Below, piece after piece: positions 20,953-31,500 of a DNA stretch of 64,000 nucleotides. The position numbers and the translations under genes were made by a program. Below the pieces are notes generated by a model. The model searched no databases. It was not told where the DNA came from and saw only the letters and a program-made list of their open reading frames with translations. This stretch comes from Dichetophora obliterata. Lineage: Eukaryota > Arthropoda > Insecta > Diptera > Sciomyzidae. Location: positions 19,297,819 to 19,361,818 of the forward strand of contig OY986439.1 in assembly GCA_963920525.1 (NCBI GenBank). The letters are read 5' to 3'. Every line of letters begins with the position of its first letter. Positions within the stretch are counted from its first letter, which is position 1.

Positions 20953-21776
20953 CAGGGACCGTAACGGTTATGATTTTTTCCAAAAAGTCAACAAATTATC
21001 GTTATTTTTTGACCGATGTTATTACGATCAAAAATAAAAGTTAAAATTTTTCCTTTATTTTTTCGATCAAAAACAACAGTTAAAATTTGGCTTTTATTTT
21101 TTCGATCAATAATAAAGGTTAAAATTTTACTTTTATTTTTTCGATACAAAAACATCAAAGCATTCGATATAAAAATGCTGCTTAATGGCTGTTCTATTAA
21201 AATAAGAAATAATTTTTATTCTTACCAATAAAAATTTAATTTAATTATTATTTATTAATTACTAAATAATTAAAATTAATTATTTATTAGTTATAATCTT
21301 GTAAATAATCAAATTTATCATATAATTTAATAATTTTTATTCTTTTACACCTATTCGTAACATTTTTGCAAAGAGAAAAAAAAACATTAATATCAATCTT
21401 TATATCGTTTCGCATCGTTATTTAAATGACATCGTTTATTTGCTTATCATTGTTCATTGTGTTTTCATTAATTTCGCAAACGACTGAGACAGTGACTACA
21501 AGCAGATGATATAAGAAGTAAAATTTAACTTCCACTTTTGATCGAAAAAATAAAAGTCAAATTTTAACTTTTATTTTTGATCGAAATAAAATTGGTCAAA
21601 AACAAAACGATTATTTCTTGACTTCTTAAAAAAATCAGAAAAATTAAAATCATTAAAGATTTTTATTCCTTAGCTAACAAGCATCACATTGCTATATTCA
21701 AATATCAAATAGACTTACTCTTTCCATTTGACTTTTCAATATAAATTTCGCAAATAACTGTTATTCTCGGTTCCTG
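20953..21776. mobile_element. 824-bp hAT-like foldback element
   Basis: The ends CAGGGACCGTAACGGTTAT and CTGTTATTCTCGGTTCCTG are imperfect inverted repeats. CTGTAAAA is duplicated exactly outside (20945-20952 and 21777-21784), an 8-bp duplication as in hAT. Inside the left arm a ~54-bp unit with CGATCAAAAATAAAAGTTAAAA occurs three times (21023-21160), and its complement lies in the right arm (21524-21600). No coding capacity. Confidence 0.88.
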
Positions 21777-21919
21777 CTGTAAAATTGGCATTCATATTCA
21801 GAATTAAAAGTACAACTGAAAAACTACATAGGAATGCATTCAATGAATGCAAAATTGATTTATAAATAAAATTTTTAATTCACATTCGTTCTTGCAAAAA
21901 TGATTTATTATTCATATCA

Positions 21920-22340
21920 ATTATTCATTGTCGTTATTAAGAATAATGAATTAAGTTTTTTATTCGTTTGAATGCTATTCACAAAAAATTTAAGAATTTT
22001 CAATTATTATTTTTTATTTATTATTAATTTTTTGTTCGTTATTTATTTTTTATTCATTATTCGCTTGTTATTCATTATTAATTTTTTATTCATTATTCAT
22101 TTGTTATTACCTACTCATTTTTTATTCATTTTAGAATAAAAAATGAAAAATGAATAAGAAAATAATAAAAAAGGAATAATAAATAATAAGTGAGTAATGA
22201 ATAAAAAATTAATAATGAATAATGAAAAAATTAAAAATGAATTAAGAAAGAATAATTGAAAATTCTGAAATTCTTTGTGAATATCATTCAAATGAATAAC
22301 AAAATTATTCATTATTCTGAATAACGAAAATGAATCGGTA
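21920..22340. repeat. ~400-bp AT-rich imperfect palindrome
   Basis: Centred near 22130. CGTTATTAAGAATAATGAA at 21932 pairs with TTCATTATTCTGAATAACG ending at 22326, and the sequence between is built from variants of TTATTCATTATT on one side and AATGAATAATAA on the other. No target duplication found. An ORF on the minus strand here is only a product of this composition. Confidence 0.8.
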
Positions 22341-23077
22341 AAAATTCGGTCCGTGATGAAAAAGAACACAAATCGAGAACGTTGCGAAATTGAGTCAAAT
22401 GGCAAGCAGCATTCTACTTGCATATATTTTGTTTTATGTGCTCTAAAATTTTATAATAAAAAGGTGATGGTCTTGTTATTAAAAAGTGATTATTTATATG
22501 TGTTATAATGTTTGCGGAAATAATCAACTATTATGAGAAACACTTTTTTGAAAGATTCTATTGAAGTGAGATCGGAACATGTGACAACTTATCGTTTTGG
22601 AACAAACGAATCGAACAGAAATCGATTCAGACTATTACACAAATAGTGTAGGTGAGAATTACGTCAGAGTGACGTCAAATCGGTAACATGGATCGGTAAC
22701 TGCGATCGGTACGAGTTACAAGAACGAACTACTGGTAAATGTAAGAAATGTATTTGTACAATATACATTTGTTTTTGCACGAATACGAATAAAATATTTG
22801 TAATATGTACCAAACTACGCCAAATCTGCGAATCCTATTCGTGACTAAAAACTACGAATAATATTCGTAGAATGGACGCAGTTTTTAGTAATATTTATAC
22901 ACAACATTTTTTGAGTGTGAGAGTGAAATTTTTATCACTTCGACGGGTACAACAACTATTTAAAAATGCATGGTTTAGCTCAGCTTTATTTATAAAAATA
23001 CCTTAAAAAAAAGTATTAAAAAGAGTTCCCTTCAAAATATATTAACATATATGTATAATGAAAATATCGTCATATAA

Positions 23078-23311
23078 AATCAAAAAAGCCGTAAGTTACA
23101 ATAAACTTAAAGCCGACTTTTTTATTGATTATTGATGCACCTTATCAAAATACATTTTCCTACATAATTTTAGACTCCTGCAACTAAAAACTACGTTTTT
23201 ATTAAAAAAGTTCTAAAATCCCTAAGTTGAGCGCAACTTACAATTACAATTAGAAAGTTTTTTGACCCTCCCGTCAAATTTTTTAATTGTAGCTTACGGC
23301 TTTTTGATTCA
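23078..23311. mobile_element. ~234-bp MITE
   Basis: ATCAAAAAAGCCGTAAGTTA at the left is matched by the complement of TAGCTTACGGCTTTTTGAT at the right, ~26 bp of inverted repeat. The flanking duplication is not clear. Confidence 0.65.
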
Positions 23312-23410
23312 ATATGAAAATATTTAATATGAAACTGCCTAAGGGGGAGGGCATGTATGCCCTCATGTCATCAAATGTATGCGCTCCGCTTCCGCTGTTG
23401 AAAATGTAAA

Positions 23411-23546
23411 ATCGTAGCGAGAGCCGAGCGTTTTGTTCTGCTTGTATTTGATATAAAAACGTAGCAAGAACTGAGCGCTTTGTTCTCCTTGTAGTTGTAA
23501 GAAAAATGTTGCGAGAACCGAGGGCTTGGTTTCCTTTATAGTTCAT
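23411..23546. repeat. Three diverged ~48-bp tandem units
   Basis: Units share AAAAYGTAGCRAGARCYGAG, then CGTTTTGTTCTGCTTGTA or a variant. They lie just right of a GGGAGGGCATGTATGCCCTC palindrome near 23344-23363. No gene. Confidence 0.65.
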
Positions 23547-25789
23547 ATCGTCGGGCTAATTCTTATACGACGTAAGTCAAAATTAGCTATTGTTCATGAG
23601 GCAAAAAAAAAACGGTTTATTATTTGTATGCAGTTCATGCGATACCTCCGTTTTTTTCATACAAACACTAAAACCTAAAAAATATAGATGTAGTTTTGAC
23701 CAGTCTACCTAAATCGCTAATAAACGTTACTTTTCCAGTTTTGACATACATCCTATTAGAATTCGTTCGACAATATATAAAGGTATGGATTTTTATGCAT
23801 TTTATTTGATTTTTCATTTGATGAAGGAAAAACAGAAAACAATGTCTTCAAACGATTTGATGAATTTTTACAGTTTTTGAAATGAATTTTTTTTACATTA
23901 AAATCGAATACTTTTTTCAAGTACAACGTTATCGTTATGGAAAGTGCTAAAAATATAGCGCTACATAAACAGCACTATTTGTTAGAAGAATGAAGCGCTC
24001 TTTACTTGCATACAAGTAATGCGCATTGAAATTTTTTGTTGAGTATATATAGTTCAAAGATACATATTTTGTATTTTATTACCAGCTTGATCATGACTTG
24101 TGCGCAGAGAATTTTGTCCGCGTACACTATCAATACATCTATCAATAGTATTCGTCAAATTATATCCAAATTAAAGCTTTTAAACGTAGTCGAAAGAAAC
24201 TTCGTGTCAATAGATACAAATCAATGTTTCATTATTGGATCACTTAAGTGCTTTATACACATATAGAATGCCAACCGTGAAAAGAAACCTACGCCAAAAC
24301 AGGCTTTAATCCTGCTGAAATTGTTACCATAACCAAAAAACATTAATTCACGCAGGTGGCACTGCTCTGAGGTTAGAAACTACATCCTTTTAACCATTAT
24401 TTGCCACACTCCACGCCGAACTGCCAAAATATGTTGATACAAACTTCGGCTTGGAATCTGGCTCTTTGGCAGCATATTGCACGCGTCCACAGCTTGAACG
24501 AGCCTCTGATGCAGACACCAAAAAACTCGATGGGTGGTAAATTGATGTTTTCATCTTGGCGGCATATTCGGGCGGCTGTTTTGACAGTGAGCACGGCGCA
24601 TTTGAGCACCAATAATTGGAGCAGAGCGGTGCGCACATTAATGGCACGCAAACTCAAGCTGCGCCAATGCACTAAAATGCTATAGCAAGTAATTTAAAAT
24701 TTATGAAATGCAATATCGAATGCAATGCAAATGCTTGCCAGAGAGTTTAAGTAATTGATGAAATTTCCTGCAGCTGACTGTTTCGGTCTGTATGTCTGTC
24801 TGTCTGTGTGTTGACTGTGCGTGCTGCTCTCAGTTGTACCAAATACAGCTTAGCCATGCATTTAAACTGTACAATTAATTTAAAGTTTCCATCAAATAAC
24901 TATTTAAATTAACAACAATTCGCCACACAGTTGTCCGCCGGCCAAAACTACCAACGAAACACTTCCTGCAGCTTCTGCCTGCCGCCTTCAATGTGCTGGA
25001 CGCTTTAATCGCTGGCTAAATTGCACAAATTACACTGAAACAACCTGTCAATTTCTTATCAAATCGCACTAATTAATTAAGCGATAATGTTAACCAGCCT
25101 TTAACGCATGCGCTTCAAGCATATTAAAATTCCCGTAACTTTGGAATTGCGTACCCGGTGTTGCGCAGCGTAAAACGATTTCGGCCCACGGCATTGTAGC
25201 CTGATTTATGCAGCGTGAACGTGCTCGTAGCAGCGAAATTGCAGGTTTCTTGTATTTCTGTTTTTAGGCCTGTTTGCTGCACAGAGTGTGGGATTATTGC
25301 CTGAGATGCCTTTCACATCTGGCAACGGGGGCTGCAGCAATGCGGCCAAGTCGGTAACGACGTCGAACCAAGGGAATTGTTAGCCAGCAAAAGTGTTGCA
25401 GTGTCGCAGTTGTGTTTCGATTTGGCTTAATTGAGTTGTCAGTTTTGGAAAAAGAAAAAAAAACATACAAATTCGGTTTTATGGACGTTATAACGTTAAT
25501 GAGAAATATATGCATGAGCATGAATGATGGAAGATTATTCGGAACCTGAAAGCAATCGAGCTGGAACTTCTCTGCATAATTAATACTTAGCTATGCAGGA
25601 AATCAACTGCAATAAACGGGTCTAAAAAGTTGAGTTGGATTGAAATAATTTTCATGATTGATACCAACATTGACTACAGATTCTGGTAGAGCTTACAAAA
25701 TAGGTCACAGTGTTGTCAAGTCAATGTTTTTATCGTTTTGCTGTTGCAATACGCTCTTCTTTTTTTAAAAGACACTATACTTTTTTAAA
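23547..25789. other. Non-coding; host-like GC-richer island at ~24390-25420
   Basis: 23547-24380 is AT-rich with nothing recognised. From ~24390 to 25420 the base composition rises and no transposon ends are visible. Several overlapping frames on both strands (24390-24685) have no domain and mutually exclusive readings, so I do not call a gene. TGTCTGTCTGTC occurs near 24791. This may be host intron or regulatory DNA. Confidence 0.35.
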
Positions 25790-25791
25790 TA

Positions 25792-26581
25792 GTGGGTTGG
25801 GAAAAAGTATTTGGCGTTTTTTTAGTAAAAATAAACAACATTTTAAAAAAAAAAGATTTTATTAATCCAAATATTGTCCATTTTTTTCAACTACCATCTG
25901 CTATTTTTGTGTTAAAGCCATGATTCCTTTATTGTAAAATTCCGGACTTTTATCGTTGAAAAACTGACGTGGGTGGTTTTCGCAGTCATCTTTTGAGGTT
26001 AATTTCTTCCCAGTAAGGGAGTGTTGAAGAGATCGGAACAAATGATAATCTGACGGTCCAATGTCAGGACTGTACGGTGGATACATCAAAACTTCCCTTT
26101 TACATTTTTTAAGTTTTTGCGGGTCAATAATCGCAGATAGAAATTCGGTCCAGCACTAAGTTCATGAGGCATCCAAACATCAAGCTTTTTTTTAAACCAA
26201 CTTTCTTCAAATGGCTTAAAACTGTTTTGTAGTCGATCTTCAGTTCCTAAGCGATGTCGTGGCTGCTCACATGATGGTTTTCTTGTACCTTATCCATTAT
26301 ATCATCTACTTTTTTGGTGATGGCCCGACCAGAGCAATAGTTAGAAATCGAGCGAACTATTTCCTGGCGGTTGATTGGGATAGAGTGCCTTCACCATAAA
26401 CCTCGCAAATTTTTTACATGCCTATGACGCATTTTTCCCTTTGTCGTAGTAAAGTTATAAAATATGACGTATTTTTCCTGAAATTTCACTCATCTTTACT
26501 TTGCAATAATAAATCAGCTGATTTATTTTTCATCTGTTAAGAGAAAAAAAAGAGTTCCCATATACTTTTTCCCCAACCCAA
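25792..26581 (-). mobile_element. Internally deleted mariner (mellifera-like)
   Basis: The ends GTGGGTTGGGAAAAAGTA (left) and the complement of TACTTTTTCCCCAACCCAA (right) are inverted repeats, with TA outside (25790-25791 and 26582-26583). At 790 bp against ~1.3 kb for a full mariner, the middle is missing. The terminal TTGGGTTGG resembles the mellifera subfamily. Confidence 0.85.
25901..26390 (-). pseudogene. Mariner transposase remnants
   Basis: On the minus strand, ~26370-26130 encodes the HTH region (ELKIDYKTVLSHLKKVG then KKLDVWMPHEL) with an in-frame stop. The central catalytic part is gone. The frame resumes at YPPYSPDIGPSDYHLFRSL (26080-26020), containing the last Asp of a DD34D mariner, and ends near 25904. 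Deletion plus stop codon: dead. Confidence 0.85.
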
Positions 26582-26745
26582 TATAATGTCAGTGCTTTTC
26601 GATGTAAAGCCTAAGAATAAAAATTTATGGACCTAAATCCAAAAGCTTTAAATTGTCCAAATGTTTCTTTAATACGTAGATAATTTTTTTTAACAAATTA
26701 TATATGTACATAATTAGAACATGTCAAGCTAGACAGAAGAAATTT

Positions 26746-26958
26746 AACTGCCCGCTTGTAATTTGTCGTTAATGACATTGTAATTCAAAACCGTAAGCGG
26801 GAAAATCTGATTTGTGTTAAGATCTATAGTTTCTATGAAAAGTAAAAAATGTGGGCACAAACAAGAAGTGAGCACAAACCAGATTTGGTTTCCGCTTACA
26901 GTTCTGCATTACAATGTCCTTACCGATAAATTTTTACAAGCAGGTTATGTTTTGGCAA
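26746..26958. repeat. ~210-bp foldback repeat
   Basis: Left arm ~26752-26818 (GCCCGCTTGTAATTTGTCG, then GACATTGTAATTCAAAACCG) and right arm ~26865-26950 (complement, ending AAGCAGGTTATG) are ~75 bp and ~85% complementary. Possibly a MITE; no clear duplication. Confidence 0.6.
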
Positions 26959-26989
26959 AGAGAGGATTTTCGTTTACACGAGACAGAAA

Positions 26990-28340
26990 TCCTTTATGTA
27001 TTTAACGTAGACCCCTGTCGTGTAGGCTTAATTTTACGGTGCTCCATCGCAGGGGACCAATATTTAGCGTAGGTTAACGTCCCTTCGGAATTCAAAGGAT
27101 CCACCAGATAGGTTCCCCGAATTTCATAGCACAGACGAACAATTAAAAGTTCAATTGAACTATGTACATGACTGTGACACTTTCAGCCACTAAAATTGTA
27201 CATGACTAGGTTTATTAAAATAACCATGAGTTATATCGGTATAAATACCGATAAATATAACCCATTTTTTTAGCATGCAACTTCGCCAAAGAATGGGTAA
27301 TCTTTGTCATGAAAACTAGGAGGCAATACCATAAAACCAAGACCTATGGTACTGTCGCGTATTTTATCAGGTTCCCCTGTCATTTATGGAAACTACTCAG
27401 ATTGTTTAGGTTTCCCCGTCACCTGTCCTCAAATTCCAAAGGTAACAGTATATTGATCCGGTAGTTGCTTACCTTCCTAACATTAACTGTTTGAAATTAT
27501 CGAGAAACATCTACTATCATGCTCTTAGTAATTTACGGGAGCTACCAACCCGAGTTAAACATGGTGTAACTCGCACCGACCTTCATGGTCTTCAACCACA
27601 TCCAGTACGGATTAACCCCGAAGGACCAGCCCACGAAAGTCAATACCCGGGCAAAAGGTTCCACCAAACAAGGCTCTTCAACATCCCGTCTACAGACCAA
27701 AAGCTCTTAGAACATTTATGTTTGACCGTGACACATTCAGTCACAAGAATTATTCATGACCAGGTTAATATAACCATTGGTTTCCCGATAATTTAATATC
27801 GCAAGAGAACCACAATTCTACTTACACAACTTCGTTAGCTTAAATATGGCTTCTTAAAAACCTCTTTCGGAAAACTAGTAAGCGTGCCGTAGTATATCAA
27901 TTGGCCTATACTAGGGTCAAGGATTCTATGTCTCTTACATAGAACACTAATTCTTAAACAAAGGTCTGCAGAGAACGATAGATCAGGTCTCCTCGTCTTG
28001 ATGGATGACTGCCCCCGTACTTCAAGTTATATTCGATTGATCGTCCATCGAAAGTATTTTACAATGATAACTTAATACCAAAACCATGCCTTCTACAAGA
28101 TGTGGCACCAACAAAAAGGTTCAAGGTTGACCTTTTGTTTTACGGAAATCAGATGAACCATTTTTTAGCCGTGTCTCAAGAATGAACTCATTTTGAGATC
28201 AATTCATGGGCCGTGCCCCATTAATTTTCCATCCAATATTCAACCACCACCCTTTTTCTAGGCTTTGGACTGGCAGACATCTCGAAGGTACTCTGGTGGG
28301 TTTTCTACATAAGAGAGTGCAAGTGCGAAAAACTCAATAC
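26990..28340. repeat. Unclassified ~1.3-kb segment with a diverged internal direct repeat
   Basis: Base composition is less AT-rich than its neighbours and no frame is convincing. A ~70-bp unit recurs: GTGACACTTTCAGCCAC...GTACATGAC at 27175 and GTGACACATTCAGTCAC...TTCATGACC at 27729, both followed by TAACCAT. This spacing could be remnants of terminal or internal repeats of a retroelement. I cannot name it. Confidence 0.35.
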
Positions 28341-28344
28341 ATTT

Positions 28345-29308
28345 AAACATTTTTAACCAACTTCAAAAAGAAAGAGGTTCTCAAGTTGGTTGGTTTTTTC
28401 TTTTTTTTTAAATGTATGTACATCGATAACTTTTAAAGTACTTGCCCGATTGCCGCAAATTTTAGTCAACAGATAGAGACATTGAGCGCGGAGGTGGCCG
28501 TCTAAAAATTGGGCAGTATTCGAGAAAGGGGCGTGGCAATATTAGAAAAACTGTGTATATCGGATAATATTGACACTAAGATACTGAACTTTAGTACAGG
28601 GGTAGGAAAAATTATTACAAATTATTGTAAAAAAGTGGGCGTTATTTGATAAAGGGCGTGGCAATATTAAAAAAACGCTGTAACTCGAATAATATTAATG
28701 CTAGGATACTGAAATTAGGTACGGAGGTAGGCATAATTATGAAAATTTATGGTCAAGAAAGTGGGACTTATTGAACAAAAGGGCGTGGCAATAAAAGAAA
28801 AATACTGTATCTCAGTTAATATTGACACTAGGGTACTGGAAATTGGTACTGGAGTAGAAACAATTATTACAAATTACGGTCAAGGAAGTGGGCGTTTTTG
28901 GACAAAAAGGCGTGGCAATATTATAAAGACACTCTATCTCGAATAATATAGACACTAGGGTAGTACAATTCGTTACAAAAATGTGTACAATTATTACAAA
29001 ACACTATGAAAAATGTGGGCGGTAATAGACAAAGGGTGTATCACTTTAAGAAAAACACGTATCTCTTTTAATATTGACACTGGAGTACTGAAATTTAGTA
29101 CCGGGGTAAGCACAATTATTACAATATATGGTCAAAAAGTGGGCGTTATTCGACAAAGGGCGTGGAAATTTTTAAAAAAAATGTAACTCGAATAATATTG
29201 ACACCAGGGTACGGAAATTCGGTACAAGAATAGGTAGAATTATAACAAAACACAATCAAGAAAGTAGGCGGAATTTTTCAAAGGGCGTGTCACTATAAGA
29301 AAACACTA
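28345..29308 (+). repeat. Satellite-bearing dispersed repeat, 126-bp period, left part
   Basis: It opens with AACCAACTTCAAAAAGAAAG and a hairpin-like return (TTCTCAAGTTGGTTGG), then GTACATCGATAACTTTTAA. Next comes a tandem array whose units start GTGGGCGTTATTCGACAAAG; the GGG marks lie at 28511, 28637, 28763, 28890, 29017, 29141 and ~29267, a period of 124-127. Each unit has GGGCGTGGCAATATTA, then TATTGACACTAGGGTACTG. The last unit is cut by a hAT insertion and resumes at 31413. A second copy of the same head plus array is at 40998-42960. Confidence 0.85.
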
Positions 29309-30244
29309 TCTCGAATTAGGGATGTGCAAGTCGAAGTCGAAATAAGTCGAAAATCGACTTTTGCTTGATAATTTTCGACTTTTGGCAATCGACTTTCTGA
29401 TATTGAAAAAAAGTCTAAAGTCGACTTTTGCTTTCGACTTTTACTTTCGACTTTTTTCATTTTATGTAAATCAAAAACCTTAACGCTAATCTGAGAACTG
29501 TCTTCTCTAAACTAATAAACGAAATAGCTGTTTAACAACAAATAAAGTTGCGTTGGCAACTCTTGATTCGATAAGTGCAAAATAGTGGTCGACAAAATTA
29601 AAAAAAAGAGACTGTAAGTGGAAGTGTGACAAAGCAATTGCGTATCATCTAATTACGTTGAACGCGTAACAAAATGTTTTAATGAAATTGTCACTATTTA
29701 AAAAGCAGATCACAAGATTTACCAAAATTTATTATTTTTGAGCTTAAAATTTTGATTTGCAAAAAAACATTACAACAAACACATAGAAATATCAAGAATA
29801 GTGGTAACAATTGTTGCTTTGCCAGAATAGGGCTGTTAATACAAATTTATATTTAACTTCGCTCAAATCGATAAATTATTTATTATAAAAAACAGAGAAA
29901 TGTACTGCTTTAAGTTAAATTAGCAAGAATTTAAAAAGAGTGCTTTCAATTGAAATCACAAAAAATTTACAATATTGAATTGGTAAAAACATACACTTCT
30001 TTAATACTTCTAGATCCTAGGTTCAAAAATCACGCGTTTTAAAATATATGTGAGTGTTCTCAAGCAATCTTTCACCTTGGTAAGCAGCAGTACATAAATA
30101 ATTACTGCAAATATACCGCCCCCCCCCTCTATTTAAGTGATCTTGTGAATGCCGAGATAAGACAAACAAGAATTTAAAATGAAGAAGTTTTGAAAGCGAC
30201 ATCGACACCTAATAATCAAGAATCCGATAGCAGTGACATATTTA

Positions 30245-30494
30245 GTGTATTCACAAGGTGTGCTATCATGTTATATTGTCATATTGTTCTAAAATTTTAC
30301 AACTAAAATTTACAAGATAAATAAATGCAAATAAGAGACAGCTGTTTAATTACGACACTTCAATAAACATAGCTTTTAGAGATGTAATATATTAGTACTT
30401 TTTTATATGGAGGGAAAAAATAAAATGTTTAATCAAGTGTAAAATCTTAGGACAATATGATATTATAACATGATAGCACACCTTGCGAATACCC
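30245..30494. mobile_element. 250-bp MITE
   Basis: The ends GTGTATTCACAAGGTGTGCT and the complement of AGCACACCTTGCGAATACCC are ~48-bp inverted repeats with few differences. TA is duplicated (30243-30244 and 30495-30496). Ends resemble the MITE at 13216-13496. Inserted in the hAT element. Confidence 0.85.
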
Positions 30495-30504
30495 TAATTA
30501 TGTT

Positions 30505-30985
30505 TTTTGGATGAGGTGGTTAAAACATATATGGACTCTACAACTGATGAAATTGAAGGGATGCCCACTCAGCTGCGCCTTTATCTGGCTCGCCCAGCTG
30601 TTGTTCGAAAACTTAATAAAAATCCGTTTGTTGGCTAGAAATGCATAAAAACTGAATTCCCTTTTGCTTGGGCCGTTGCAAAAAAGTATTTACCAATTGT
30701 TGCAACTTCGGTGCCATCCGAAAGGTTATTTTCTCATGCTGGACTCATAGCGAACCAATTGCGAGCAGGCTTTTGCCAGAACATCTTAACATGTTTGTTT
30801 TTTTACGTTCAGTGCGTGAAGAAATGTGGTTCCCTTAATTGTGCATGCACTTGTTCACAAATATATCGAGCCTTTTCGAAATTTATTTTTAAATGGCGAA
30901 CGAAAACAAACTCTTCTAAAGTTATATCTAACACAAAAATAAAATTTATGCAAAAAAAAAAAACAAGGAAAATGCTTCTCTTGTA
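30505..30985 (+). pseudogene. hAT transposase C-terminal (dimerisation) fragment
   Basis: After degenerate coding (DEVVKTYMDSTTDEIEG) the frame gives FAWAVAKKYLPIVATSVPSE then RLFSHAGLIANQLRAG. This is the conserved hAT dimerisation motif, with LAKKYL.I.ATSVPSERLFS.AG as the family pattern. A stop occurs at the expected WW.. segment (FVG then TAG, near 30637), and the upstream catalytic domain is missing or unrecognisable. Inactive. Confidence 0.85.
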
Positions 30986-31412
30986 AAATTTGGTTTGTAA
31001 CGCTTACGTTAATTCGGCGATTAGGGCTTGGTATTCAGCTCAATTATGAATAGTTCTTCCTCGGGAATCGGAAGAGGCCGTTTACTTTTACCCGGGAAAA
31101 ATTATTCACAAGAAGTCTGATTATCTATATTAGAACTAAAATTGCAATATTTTGTTATTTTCTATTTTATTTATTTACTGAAGTACCATGTTTTAGTTTA
31201 TTTTTTAACAATAAATCACATTTTTCATATTGAATCATTTGTTTCTTACCTGCCCTACAAAACCGGCACAAAAATATTTTTAAAAATGTCGAAAAAAGTT
31301 GAAAAGTCGACTTCTAAGTGTTCAAAAAGTCGAAAAGTCGACTTTTACATTTTCAACGGTTGAAAAAGTCGAAGTCGACTTTTGGTGGCAGTTGCACATC
31401 TCTATCTTAAAT

Positions 31413-31500
31413 ATTGACACTAGGGTACCAAAATTTGTTACAAGAATGGGCAAAATTGTTATCATAATCTCTAAGAAGAAAGAAATAAAAACTTTTTGAC
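31413..31500 (+). repeat. Continuation of the 126-bp satellite after the hAT insertion
   Basis: ATTGACACTAGGGTACCAAA matches the middle of the unit broken at 29308, then runs through GTTACAAGAATGGGCA and fades near 31500. Confidence 0.75.

Larger units (their letters stand above)
29317..31404 (+). mobile_element. hAT transposon remnant inserted in the satellite
   Basis: The ends TAGGGATGTGCAAGTCGAAG and CAGTTGCACATCTCTA are hAT-like. The 8-bp flanks TCTCGAAT (29309-29316) and TCTTAAAT (31405-31412) agree at 6 of 8, and the satellite unit continues across them. Both subterminal regions carry many copies of GTCGA/AAGTCGACTT in opposite orientation, as expected for transposase binding sites. 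Contains a nested MITE and a transposase fragment. Confidence 0.85.

Noticed and set aside
22115..22423. 102-codon hydrophobic minus-strand frame
   Set aside because: Produced by the AT-rich palindrome; no start context or family likeness.
24390..24685. Three overlapping frames of 85-94 codons on both strands in a GC-richer island
   Set aside because: They exclude one another, have no domain or splice signals, and are explained by low stop frequency in GC-richer DNA.
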